Part shown: positions 33,587 through 41,090 of the stretch, piece by piece
Layout: each line of letters starts with the position of its first letter
How positions within the stretch are numbered: position 1 is the stretch's first letter
Source of the DNA: Hyphobacterium marinum
GTDB lineage: Bacteria > Pseudomonadota > Alphaproteobacteria > Caulobacterales > Maricaulaceae
Direction of reading: 5' to 3'
Assembly (NCBI RefSeq): GCF_036330325.1
Contig: NZ_JAZDRO010000002.1
Location: 468,306-532,305 of the forward strand
Length of the DNA: 64,000 nucleotides
Notes under the pieces: model-generated
Database searches by the model: none
Told to the model about the DNA's origin: nothing
The model's input: the letters and a program-made list of their open reading frames with translations, nothing else
Translations under genes and position numbers: made by a program

Positions 33587-34540
33587 ATGTCAAAGCCTGT
33601 CTACAAGCGCCACGATCCGGGCGCGCCCGACAATGAACCGGTCGCGCCCCTCGCCCACCTCAAGGGTGAAAAGCCCGATGCACCGGCCTGGTTTGCCCGT
33701 GCGCTGGACGCCGAAACGGACTCCGGCCGGACCGAGGTCGAAGGGGCCGGGATTTCCTGGAAGGCCTGGGGACCGAAAGATGCGCCCGGCCTCGTCCTCG
33801 TTCATGGCGGTGTCGCCCACAAGCAGTGGTGGGACGCGCTTGCGCCTCACCTCGCCCGCCATCGCCGCGTCGTCGCGCTCGACCTGTCCGGCATGGGCGA
33901 TTCAGACTGGCGGGACGAATACCGCATGGATCTCTATGCCGCTGAGGTGCGCGCGGCGGGCAAGGCGGGCGGTGTCTTCGCCAATGGCAAGCCCTTTGTC
34001 GTGGGCCATTCCTTTGGCGGGTTTGTCGCCCTGACGTGTTCGGTGGAATTCGGAGCCGATATCGCCGGCGCGGTTATTCTCGACTCGCCGATCCGGGAAC
34101 CCAGCCAACAGCGCTCTTCGGCACCGCCCCAGCGCGGCGGCAAGATTTACGACTCGCTGGAATACGCGGTCGGGCGCTTCCGCCTGTTGCCGCACCAGCA
34201 ATGCGAAAATCTCTACCTACTCGACCATATCGCCCGCGCCTCGCTGAAACAGCAGGATGGCGGCTGGACGTGGAAGTTCGACCCCAATCTGTGGGCCAAG
34301 CTCGCCTATGCCCGCCGCGATCCGAAGGAGATGCTGGCGCGCATGGCCTGCCCCGTCGCCTTCTTCCGCGGCGCGGATACCAGCCTCGTCACCGACGATA
34401 TCTGGGATTTCATGCAGGCGGCCTTCCCGGCCGCGCCCTTCGCCTCCGTTCCGGAAGCGAAGCACCACCTCATCCTTGACCAGCCGCTCGCTGTCGTCGC
34501 CGCGCTCGATGCGCTGTTCGCCAGCGGGTGGGGCAAGTAA
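33587..34540 (+). CDS. Alpha/beta hydrolase
   Basis: 317 residues, no signal peptide, so cytoplasmic. An N-terminal 50-residue extension precedes the fold. VLVHGGVAHKQWW (oxyanion region, about 70-82), LDLSGMGDSDW, nucleophile GHSFGG (Ser142) and a histidine in PEAKHHLILD near 298 make up the expected catalytic set. Family members include esterases and C-C hydrolases; the reaction cannot be fixed. ATG 33587 is taken at the first codon compatible with the fold. The frame continues upstream into non-coding sequence. Confidence 0.83.
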   Translation: MSKPVYKRHDPGAPDNEPVAPLAHLKGEKPDAPAWFARALDAETDSGRTEVEGAGISWKAWGPKDAPGLVLVHGGVAHKQWWDALAPHLARHRRVVALDLSGMGDSDWRDEYRMDLYAAEVRAAGKAGGVFANGKPFVVGHSFGGFVALTCSVEFGADIAGAVILDSPIREPSQQRSSAPPQRGGKIYDSLEYAVGRFRLLPHQQCENLYLLDHIARASLKQQDGGWTWKFDPNLWAKLAYARRDPKEMLARMACPVAFFRGADTSLVTDDIWDFMQAAFPAAPFASVPEAKHHLILDQPLAVVAALDALFASGWGK

Positions 34541-34559
34541 GCGGGAAACCGTCGGCGTG

Positions 34560-34584
34560 CGTCATGCCCCGCTTTATGTGGGGC
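34560..34584. repeat. Palindromic repeat, class 4 (GCCCCGC...GCGGGGC type)
   Basis: A 25-base imperfect hairpin, CGTCATGCCCCGC then TTTATGTGGGGC. The copy at 61557-61581 is its reverse complement except for two bases. It begins the 444-base gap 34541-34984, which holds four repeat modules and no gene. Confidence 0.75.
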
Positions 34585-34610
34585 TTCTTGCCTTCCGAGA
34601 GCTCGATCCG

Positions 34611-34691
34611 CACCCCACCCTTGCCCTCCCCTCAAAGGGGAGGGATATCAGCGCATTCTCCCTCCCCCTTGGAGGAGGGCCGGGGTGGGGG
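34611..34691. repeat. Palindromic repeat, class 1
   Basis: Outer arms CACCCCACCC and CGGGGTGGGGG enclose CCCTCCCCT-CAA-AGGGGAGGG and CCCTCC-CCCTT-GGAGGAGGG hairpins. Same architecture as 17891 and 61314. Confidence 0.85.
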
Positions 34692-34707
34692 CTTCGCCGC
34701 CCGGAAG

Positions 34708-34734
34708 TCCCCGGACAAGCCGGGGAATGACGCG
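34708..34734. repeat. Palindromic repeat, class 3 (CCCCGGACAAGCCGGGG)
   Basis: 27 bases identical, in reverse complement, to 61512-61538. The core CCCCGG-ACAAG-CCGGGG is a hairpin with GAATGACGCG on one side. Confidence 0.85.
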
Positions 34735-34760
34735 ATCAAGTGCATGAGGGCTTGAGCGGT

Positions 34761-34798
34761 CTCCTCATCCTGGGGTGCCGCCGGAAGGCGGCCTCGAA
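34761..34798. repeat. Half copy of the CTCATCCTGAGG-GCCTCGAA type repeat (class 2)
   Basis: CTCCTCATCCTGGGGTGCCG...GGCGGCCTCGAATG matches one unit of the inverted pair at 43511-43619. After it, to 34984, I see nothing except the ribosome site region of the next gene. Confidence 0.65.
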
Positions 34799-34984
34799 TG
34801 ATTGATGTCGAACCGGAAGGAGAGGGCTTTCCCGGCGAAACGGCAGGCGCGCCTGTCACCGTTCCGGCATGACATCTGTCACCTGGGGGCAGAAAGATCG
34901 GGTGCGACCGCGCGGCACGCTTGGCCTTCGGCGCAGTGCATGATACTTGCGCTTCGCCTTGACGATATTGCACGGGGGTTTGAC

Positions 34985-35287
34985 ATGGCCAGCGACTACA
35001 CACGCGGTGAGATGGAAATCACGGATCAGAGCCAGACCTTTTCCGGCTTTATCCGCACCACGATCTGGTTTTCAGCCCATACCGGGCTGGGCGTTCTTCT
35101 GCTGACCCTGATCTTCGCGGTCGGGATGAGCTGGATGACCGCGCTGATCATCACCTTCGTCATGGGTGTCGTCATCGGCCTGGCGCTGAAGATGAAGGCG
35201 GCCTGGTACGCCTTCCTCGTGGGCGCAACGGTCCTGATCGGGATTATCGGTCTCGTCGCGGGCCTCTTCGCCTCATTGATGGGCTGA
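34985..35287 (+). CDS. aa3-type cytochrome c oxidase subunit IV-like membrane protein
   Basis: 100 residues. The N-terminus MASDYTRGEMEITDQSQTF carries the RGEMxI(T)xQxxTF pattern of bacterial aa3 oxidase subunit IV; three hydrophobic stretches (about 30-47, 50-68, 75-97) follow, more than the single helix of the minimal family. It is followed by a terminator and then the transhydrogenase genes, a neighbour order I recall in other alphaproteobacteria. Its relation to the oxidase or to Pnt is inference. Confidence 0.72.
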   Translation: MASDYTRGEMEITDQSQTFSGFIRTTIWFSAHTGLGVLLLTLIFAVGMSWMTALIITFVMGVVIGLALKMKAAWYAFLVGATVLIGIIGLVAGLFASLMG

Positions 35288-35294
35288 CTTTGCC

Positions 35295-35320
35295 GGGGGT
35301 GGGTTTCACCCCCTTTTCCC
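35295..35320 (+). terminator. Terminator between the COX-IV-like gene and pntAA
   Basis: GGGGGTG / CACCCCC stem (35295-35301 with 35307-35313), five-base loop, then TTTTCCC. Confidence 0.75.
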
Positions 35321-35380
35321 TCGCGGCGAATTCGCGCATGGTGCGTTCAGGACGGACGGCCATGGACGACTAAGCGCCTC

Positions 35381-36502
35381 ATGAAAATCGCCATTCTGAA
35401 AGAGCGCCGGAACGGGGAAACCCGGGTGGCCGCCACGCCGGACACGGTCAAGAAACTGGTCGCGGGCGGGCACGACATCCGTATCGAAAAAGGCGCGGGC
35501 GACGCTGCCAGCCTTCCCGACAACGCCTATGAGGCCGCCGGCGCGAAGACCGGCACGCTTGCTGCGACCCTGAAGGGTGCGGATGCCATCTTCTGTGTGC
35601 GTGCGCCCGACGACGCCACGCTCGCCAAACTGCCGAAGGGCATTCTGCTCGTCGGCCAGATCGAGCCGCACGGCAACAAGGCGCTCGCCAAGGTGTTGGC
35701 CGATGCGGGCATCGATTCGCTCGCCATGGAGTTCACGCCGCGCATTACCCGTGCGCAGGCGATGGATGCACTGTCCAGCCAGTCCAACCTGGCTGGCTAT
35801 CGCGCGGTGATCGAGGCCTCCGGTCTTTATGGCCGCGCTTTCCCGATGATGATGACGGCGGCGGGCACGATTGCCCCGGCCAAGGCTTTCGTCATGGGCG
35901 CGGGCGTGGCCGGGCTTCAGGCCATCGCTACCGCGCGGCGTCTCGGTGCCATGGTTTCGGCGACCGATGTGCGCCCGGCGGCGAAGGAACAGGTTGCCTC
36001 GCTCGGCGCGAAATTCATCGCCGTCGAGGACGAGGAATTCAAGGCGGCCGAAACCGCAGGCGGCTATGCCAAGGAAATGTCGGCGGAGTATCGCGCGAAA
36101 CAGGCCGAGCTGGTCGCCGCGCACATAGCCAAGCAGGACGTGGTCGTGACCACGGCGCTCATCCCCGGCCGCCCGGCCCCGAAACTGATCACCAAAAAGA
36201 TGGTCGAGGCCATGAAGCCCGGCTCGGTGATCGTTGACCTTGCCGCTGCCATGGGCGGAAATTGCGAACTGACGAAAGCCGACGAAGTCGTCGAGCATCA
36301 GGGCGTGAAGATCGCCGGCTATGCCAACCTGCCCGGTCGTCTCGCCGCCGACGCTTCGGCGCTCTACGCAAAGAATCTCGTCAACCTCCTGCCGCTCCTC
36401 GTCGCCGAGGACGGGGCGAAAGCGCCCCAGTGGGAGGATGAAATCATTGCCGCCATGGCGATCACCCGCGATGGCAAGATCGTTCACGACACCCTCAAAT
36501 AG
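35381..36502 (+). CDS. pntAA: NAD(P) transhydrogenase, alpha subunit part 1 (domain I)
   Basis: 373 residues. Binds NAD(H) outside the membrane. N-terminal KIAILKERRNGETRVAATPDTVKKL, then the Rossmann core VMGAGVAGLQAIATARRLGA (about 170-189) with VSATDVRP, and the loop preceding the membrane part, LAAAMGGNCE. The whole enzyme couples proton return to reduction of NADP by NADH. Split PntA, as here, is usual in alphaproteobacteria. Followed after 12 bases by a tiny lipoprotein gene, then pntAB and pntB. Confidence 0.95.
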   Translation: MKIAILKERRNGETRVAATPDTVKKLVAGGHDIRIEKGAGDAASLPDNAYEAAGAKTGTLAATLKGADAIFCVRAPDDATLAKLPKGILLVGQIEPHGNKALAKVLADAGIDSLAMEFTPRITRAQAMDALSSQSNLAGYRAVIEASGLYGRAFPMMMTAAGTIAPAKAFVMGAGVAGLQAIATARRLGAMVSATDVRPAAKEQVASLGAKFIAVEDEEFKAAETAGGYAKEMSAEYRAKQAELVAAHIAKQDVVVTTALIPGRPAPKLITKKMVEAMKPGSVIVDLAAAMGGNCELTKADEVVEHQGVKIAGYANLPGRLAADASALYAKNLVNLLPLLVAEDGAKAPQWEDEIIAAMAITRDGKIVHDTLK

Positions 36503-36514
36503 GAGACCTGACCC

Positions 36515-36589
36515 ATGAAACGCCTTGCCACTCTCGCCCTGCTTGCCCTGTCCAGCGTCGCGCTCTCGGGCTGCCTGTCGCTGTTCTAG
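36515..36589 (+). CDS. 24-residue lipoprotein/lipopeptide inside the pnt operon
   Basis: MKRLATLALLALSSVALSGC then LSLF and TAG. It is a complete lipoprotein signal: K-R n-region, hydrophobic core, lipobox LSGC with lipid on Cys20, and a five-residue mature peptide CLSLF. AGGAG stands nine bases upstream of the ATG. It sits 12 bases after the pntAA stop and 45 bases before pntAB. Too short for usual gene finders. No catalytic capacity; it would be a lipid-anchored peptide in the envelope. Residue 21 is Leu, which favours outer-membrane sorting over retention. Expression is unproven. Confidence 0.65.
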   Translation: MKRLATLALLALSSVALSGCLSLF

Positions 36590-36634
36590 ACAGACGGCCC
36601 ACGCCGGACCTGCCACCCCTGACGGAGGCTTCAT

Positions 36635-36979
36635 ATGGAAGCGCTTGATCCCATTGTGTTGCGTCTCGCCATTTTCGTGATGGCGATCTTCGTCGGGTAC
36701 TACGTGGTCTGGTCGGTGACCCCGGCCCTGCACACGCCGCTGATGGCGGTTACCAACGCCATCTCGTCGGTCATTATCGTCGGGGCGCTGCTCGCCGCAG
36801 CGGCTCCGGCCCTGATGGAGACGGACGGGGCGTTCGGCTTTGCGCAGGGTGCGGGTCTCGTCGCCATCGTGCTGGCCAGCGTCAATATTTTCGGCGGCTT
36901 TCTCGTCACCCAGCGCATGCTGGCGATGTACAAGAAGAAAGAACGTCCCGCGGCCCCGGCCGCCAAGGGCGGGGAATAG
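36635..36979 (+). CDS. pntAB: NAD(P) transhydrogenase, alpha subunit part 2 (membrane)
   Basis: 114 residues with three membrane helices (about 8-28, 38-62, 70-92) and a Lys/Ala-rich tail. Family segments include YYVVWSVTPALHTPLMAVTNAISSVI, cited by position (about 22-47). Forms part of the proton channel with PntB. Confidence 0.93.
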   Translation: MEALDPIVLRLAIFVMAIFVGYYVVWSVTPALHTPLMAVTNAISSVIIVGALLAAAAPALMETDGAFGFAQGAGLVAIVLASVNIFGGFLVTQRMLAMYKKKERPAAPAAKGGE

Positions 36980-36982
36980 GTC

Positions 36983-38386
36983 ATGGACGCCAATCTCGCC
37001 GCCCTGCTCTACCTCGTCTCCGGCGTTCTCTTCATCCTGGCGTTAAGGGGGCTTTCCAATCCGGAAACCGCCCGCCAGGGCAATTATTTCGGCATGGCCG
37101 GCATGGCCATCGCGGTCGGCACGACGCTGCTCGCGGTCGATCTCGGCTTCATGGCGCTGGTGTGGATCGTCCTCGCCGTCGCGCTCGGCGGCGGAATTGG
37201 CGCTGTCATTGCGCGGCGTATCCCGATGACGGCAATGCCCCAGCTCGTGGCCGCCTTCCACAGTCTGGTCGGCATGGCGGCGGTCATGGTCGCGGCCGCC
37301 GCGCTTTACCGGCCGGATGCCTTTCACATCGCCGACGCGCTGGGGAACCTGAAATCCATCAGCCTGGTCGAGCTCTCGCTCGGCGCGGCGATCGGCGCGA
37401 TCACCTTCTCGGGCTCGGTCATCGCCTTCGCCAAGCTGCAGGGCCTCGTCTCGGGCGCGCCTATCGTCTTTAAAGGGCAACACTGGATTAATCTCGCTAT
37501 CGGCGGGGTGATCGCCGTGATGATCGTCTTCCTCGTGGCGTCCGGCGGCGATGCGAAGTCGGCCTTCTGGGTGCTGGCCATCCTTGCCTTCGTGCTTGGC
37601 GTGACGCTGATCATCCCCATCGGCGGTGCGGACATGCCCGTCGTGGTGTCGATGCTCAACTCCTATTCGGGCTGGGCCGCCGCCGCGCTCGGCTTCACGC
37701 TGGAGAACACGGCGCTGCTGATCACCGGCGCGCTGGTCGGCTCTTCGGGCGCAATCCTCTCCTACATCATGTGCAAGGGCATGAACCGGTCCTTCATTTC
37801 GGTCATCCTCGGCGGTTTTGGCGGGGAAAGCGCCGGACCGGCAGGCGATGGGCCGCAAGGCACTGTCAAGCAGGGCTCGGCGGATGACGCGGCCTTCATC
37901 CTCAAAAACGCGCGCAAGGTCATCATCGTGCCGGGCTATGGCATGGCCGTGGCGCAAGCCCAGCATGCCCTGAAGGAAATGGCCGACGTGATGAAAGCCG
38001 AGGGCGTCGAAGTCGCCTATGCGATCCACCCCGTCGCGGGCCGCATGCCCGGCCACATGAACGTGCTCCTGGCCGAAGCCAACGTCCCCTATGACGAGGT
38101 GTTCGAGCTGGAAGACATCAACTCGGAATTCTCCAACGCCGACGTCGCCTTCGTGATTGGTGCGAACGACGTGACCAACCCGGCCGCCGAGGACGACCCC
38201 GGCTCGCCGATCTACGGCATGCCGGTGTTGCAGGTGTGGAAGGCGGGCACCGTCTTCTTCATCAAGCGCTCGCTCGGGTCAGGATATGCCGGCGTCGAAA
38301 ACCCGCTCTTCTTCCGCGACAACACGATGATGCTGCTCGGTGATGCCAAGAAGATGACCGAGCAGATCGTCAAGGCGATGGACTAG
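36983..38386 (+). CDS. pntB: NAD(P) transhydrogenase, beta subunit
   Basis: 467 residues. Membrane part with eight or nine helices (about 1-260), then the NADP(H)-binding domain III: VIIVPGYGMAVAQAQHAL (about 311-328), HPVAGRMPGHMNVLLAEA and VIGANDVTNPAAEDDP. Ends in VKAMD. Three bases follow pntAB, so the genes are coupled. The enzyme supplies NADPH to biosynthesis. Confidence 0.95.
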   Translation: MDANLAALLYLVSGVLFILALRGLSNPETARQGNYFGMAGMAIAVGTTLLAVDLGFMALVWIVLAVALGGGIGAVIARRIPMTAMPQLVAAFHSLVGMAAVMVAAAALYRPDAFHIADALGNLKSISLVELSLGAAIGAITFSGSVIAFAKLQGLVSGAPIVFKGQHWINLAIGGVIAVMIVFLVASGGDAKSAFWVLAILAFVLGVTLIIPIGGADMPVVVSMLNSYSGWAAAALGFTLENTALLITGALVGSSGAILSYIMCKGMNRSFISVILGGFGGESAGPAGDGPQGTVKQGSADDAAFILKNARKVIIVPGYGMAVAQAQHALKEMADVMKAEGVEVAYAIHPVAGRMPGHMNVLLAEANVPYDEVFELEDINSEFSNADVAFVIGANDVTNPAAEDDPGSPIYGMPVLQVWKAGTVFFIKRSLGSGYAGVENPLFFRDNTMMLLGDAKKMTEQIVKAMD

Positions 38387-38391
38387 AGGCC

Positions 38392-38781
38392 TTGGCCGGC
38401 TCCTCGGATGATCTGCCGGAATCTGACCGCAAGGTCCTCGAACAACTGACGTCGCTTGGGGACACGCTCGAGGACCCTCGCCACACGCTCCTCTATTTCT
38501 ACCAGACCGACGGCGATACGCGGACGCCGCAGGACGCGTTCGGGTCACTCGTTCAAGCGATTGACATGGACAATCTGGAGACCACGATCCGGGACCGCGA
38601 CGGCGATCATCCGGCAGTCCTGATCATTGAAGGGACCATGCGTGTCGATCCCGCCGCCGTCCAGGCGCTGAACGATTGGGCACGCCAGTGGGCTGAAACC
38701 TGCGGCGTTGAATACGATGGCTGGGAGTGTGCCGTGATCACGGATACTCCGCCGGACTTACCCGGCTTCGACACGCCGTAA
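38392..38781 (+). CDS. RraB-family (ribonuclease E inhibitor-like) protein
   Basis: 129 residues from TTG 38392, six bases after pntB. The N-terminal half HTLLYFYQTDGDT and the C-terminal motif AETCGVEYDGWECAVIT match the RraB/DUF695 group; the YDGWE sequence is its signature. Known RraB modulates RNase E in enterobacteria; paralogues in other bacteria have no assigned role. The start is a weak TTG with GAGG two bases upstream, so a different start is possible. Likely part of the pnt transcript. Confidence 0.72.
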   Translation: MAGSSDDLPESDRKVLEQLTSLGDTLEDPRHTLLYFYQTDGDTRTPQDAFGSLVQAIDMDNLETTIRDRDGDHPAVLIIEGTMRVDPAAVQALNDWARQWAETCGVEYDGWECAVITDTPPDLPGFDTP

Positions 38782-38872
38782 AGCCTCCTCAGCCCAACCC
38801 TCTTTGGAGGGCGAGCGTGTCATGATCCATTCATCCCGGTTCGGCCATCCTGCCTGATGGGAGGACTGCGCC

Positions 38873-39169
38873 ATGATCGTTCACGCCATCTTGCTGGCCG
38901 CCGCACTGGATAATCCGGTCAGCGACGCCTGTACCTGGAACGGCATCCCGCTTTATGGCGAAGTGCAGGTGGTCGAGAGTTTCGCCGATATCGAGGTCCA
39001 GATTGTCGATAGCTTCCCCGACCTGCGGGTCAAGGTCGTCGAGAGCTTCCCCGACAGTTGCGGCGAATGGGAGTTCGTGGAGAGTTTCCCGGACTTCACC
39101 GTGCGGTTCGTTTCCAGCTTCCCCGATATCCGGATCGAATACGTGTCGAGCTTTCCCGGCGTGGAATGA
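38873..39169 (+). CDS. 7(1) septoil-knot repeat protein
   Basis: 98 residues; GGGAGG is well placed before the ATG. A hydrophobic first 12 residues (MIVHAILLAAAL) and ACTWNGIPLYG (19-29) precede six copies of an (S/E/D)-S-F-P-D unit at residues 36, 47, 58, 71, 82 and 93, separated by 11, 11, 13, 11 and 11. The phase VxxVESFPDxxVxx is a beta-strand heptad-like pattern. This composition and the CTWNGIPLYG lead identify the family I know as the 7(1) septoil-knot domain, a protein with a predicted deeply knotted backbone. Two cysteines (20 and 63). Possibly exported. Function unknown. Confidence 0.8.
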   Translation: MIVHAILLAAALDNPVSDACTWNGIPLYGEVQVVESFADIEVQIVDSFPDLRVKVVESFPDSCGEWEFVESFPDFTVRFVSSFPDIRIEYVSSFPGVE

Positions 39170-39212
39170 GCCATATTGGCAGCGAAATGATCGTCGCGCA
39201 TAAGGTCGGGAC

Positions 39213-39833
39213 ATGTCTTTCTGGTCGAACACCATCCTGCCCAACCTGATTGGCGGTGCCTGCAGCACCTCACCGATCATGAAACAGCGGGCCAAGATCG
39301 TCCCCGACGCGGACGGCGTTGTCGTGGAAATCGGCATGGGCGCGGCCCCCAACCTGCCGCTCTATGACCCCTCGCGTGTACAGACAGTCATTGGTGTTGA
39401 ACCCTCTCCCGGTCTGCGCAAGAAGGCCATACGTGCGATCGCGGGCCAGTCACTGGATATTGAACTGATCGACGCACGCGCGGAGAATCTGCCACTCGAA
39501 ACCGGCAAGGCGGATACAATCGTCTTGACCTATACGCTGTGTTCCTTACCCGATGTGGACGGTGCCTTTGCGGAGATGCGCCGCATCCTCAAGCCCGGCG
39601 GCCGGTTGCTCTTCTGCGAGCATGGCGCGGCCCCCGATGCCGGTGTCCTGAAATGGCAAAGACGGCTCGAACCAGTCTGGAAGCGCTGTGCCGGCGGATG
39701 CCACCTAGCCCGTCAGATTGATCGGCTGATAACGGAGGGCGGATTCCGGATCAATCACCTGGACGCTGCCTATATGCCCAAAACTCCCAAAATCGTCGGC
39801 TTTGACTATATTGGTTCGGCCCGGCCGAACTGA
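39213..39833 (+). CDS. Class I SAM-dependent methyltransferase
   Basis: 206 residues. Motif I VVEIGMGAAPN (37-47), then VIGVEPSPGLRKKA, ADTIVLTYTLCSLPD (motif IV) and LKPGGRLLFCEHG. It resembles the small-molecule/phospholipid methyltransferase group (UbiE/PmtA-like), where the CSLPD and EHG segments recur. No signal or membrane helix. It stands alone between the knot protein and a convergent oxygenase. Confidence 0.85.
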   Translation: MSFWSNTILPNLIGGACSTSPIMKQRAKIVPDADGVVVEIGMGAAPNLPLYDPSRVQTVIGVEPSPGLRKKAIRAIAGQSLDIELIDARAENLPLETGKADTIVLTYTLCSLPDVDGAFAEMRRILKPGGRLLFCEHGAAPDAGVLKWQRRLEPVWKRCAGGCHLARQIDRLITEGGFRINHLDAAYMPKTPKIVGFDYIGSARPN

Positions 39834-39838
39834 TCCGT

Positions 39839-40567
39839 TCAGGGCCCCGGATCCTCGCCCCGGCGCAGCCAGCCGATAATCGACAGGCGTCGCGCGCCGA
39901 TATCGCCCCGTACCTTCGTGACAGCATGGGGCTGAGGCACCTTGAACAGAGAGAGCGTATTGAGTTGCGGGACGAGCCGTGTCTCCAGCCCGCCTGCGGC
40001 ATCATAGAATTCCAGATTGCCGCCCCAGTTTTCCTGCCAGCCTTCGGTAAGGCTCAGTACATAGGCCGCGACCCGGTTCTTGCCTGCGACTGCATCATCA
40101 TGCGTCGTCAGGAAATGTCCGGCCCGGTAGCGCGTCAGCTGGCCATCGCAGAAGGCAATATCCGGCGCGCCCAGAATCTCGCGCATCGGGTCCAGGAAAT
40201 CATCGCTGTTGAGCCATTCGAACAGGTCGGCGAGCGCCGGCGCTTCCTCGCGCAGAACGCCGGCATGCCATTTGTCGTAAATGGCGAAGGTCTCGTAGAG
40301 ATACTGAAAACCCGCAGCGGCTTCGGCCGCGACCCGGCGGTCAAACTCGGCGCGCTGCGCCGACGGCAGCGTCTCCATCGCGGCGGCATCGAGATTGATG
40401 TGCTGGCCGCCCAGGCGGGTGACCAGTGTCCAGCGCGGGATGTCACCGATCGCGGCACGCAACTGTTCCAGTGAGGCAGGGTCCAGCAAATCGGGTAAGG
40501 CACCGCGCCGGTCCCGGCCCAGCCTTGCCTGTGCGGCCGCTATGTCGAATTCGCGATTGAGTCTCAT
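39839..40567 (-). CDS. 2-oxoglutarate/Fe(II) oxygenase, prolyl-hydroxylase-like
   Basis: 242 residues. Double-stranded beta-helix with the iron facial triad HxD (His156, Asp158 in THDDA) and His214 (PHAV), and Arg226 or 227 as 2-oxoglutarate contact. The wide gap between THDD and PHAV, and YVLSLTEGWQENWGGNLEFYD, fit the Tpa1/prolyl 4-hydroxylase-like class. Substrate likely a protein or peptide side chain, but unproven. Cytoplasmic. Convergent with the methyltransferase gene, followed upstream by the DksA-like gene in the same direction. Confidence 0.82.
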   Translation of the reverse strand: MRLNREFDIAAAQARLGRDRRGALPDLLDPASLEQLRAAIGDIPRWTLVTRLGGQHINLDAAAMETLPSAQRAEFDRRVAAEAAAGFQYLYETFAIYDKWHAGVLREEAPALADLFEWLNSDDFLDPMREILGAPDIAFCDGQLTRYRAGHFLTTHDDAVAGKNRVAAYVLSLTEGWQENWGGNLEFYDAAGGLETRLVPQLNTLSLFKVPQPHAVTKVRGDIGARRLSIIGWLRRGEDPGP

Positions 40568-40600
40568 GGCGCGTCTATCCAGCCTGCGCGGGTCTCCGCG

Positions 40601-40933
40601 TCAACCGGCGCAATCCGCGCACCGCGGCGCTGCAGGATCGGTCGCCAGTCGCTTTTCGGAAATCGCCTCACCGCATTCCACGCACCAGCCATACTCGCCG
40701 GCCTCAAGCCGCGCGAGCGCTGCGTCGATGCGGCGGATCTCCTGCGCGCGGCGCGCATCGGCGGCCTTGGCCATGGCCTGGACCTGCATGGAATCAAGCC
40801 GCGACAACCGCCCCACAGACTGCTGGTCCAGCTCGACCGGCTTGCGGTCCTCTCGGCCGCCATCGGACAGGCTCTCCAACTCGTCCCGAAGGGCGACCAG
40901 GCGCGCACGGATCATATCGGGGTCAGCATCCAT
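40601..40933 (-). CDS. DksA/TraR-family zinc-finger protein
   Basis: 110 residues from ATG 40933; an ATG nine bases upstream is equally possible. N-terminal helices (about 6-80, coiled coil) and a C4 zinc finger CVECGEAI...CADC (Cys84, 87, 105, 108). DksA proteins insert into the RNA polymerase secondary channel and work with ppGpp. This is a short member, like those often called TraR/DksA. It precedes the oxygenase gene by 33 bases. Confidence 0.87.
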   Translation of the reverse strand: MDADPDMIRARLVALRDELESLSDGGREDRKPVELDQQSVGRLSRLDSMQVQAMAKAADARRAQEIRRIDAALARLEAGEYGWCVECGEAISEKRLATDPAAPRCADCAG

Positions 40934-41090
40934 GCCGGTCATTCTGGCACGAAGCCCGGCACGCCTCACTTGGAAATTGCGTTTGGCGTGGTGTCCGTCC
41001 GGTCAGGGGGAATGACGCGGTGCAGCGTCCCGCTGGCCGCGCGCGGGGCAAGCGGTTAGACAGTCCGGCAATGATTGGGGACTTCTCGGC

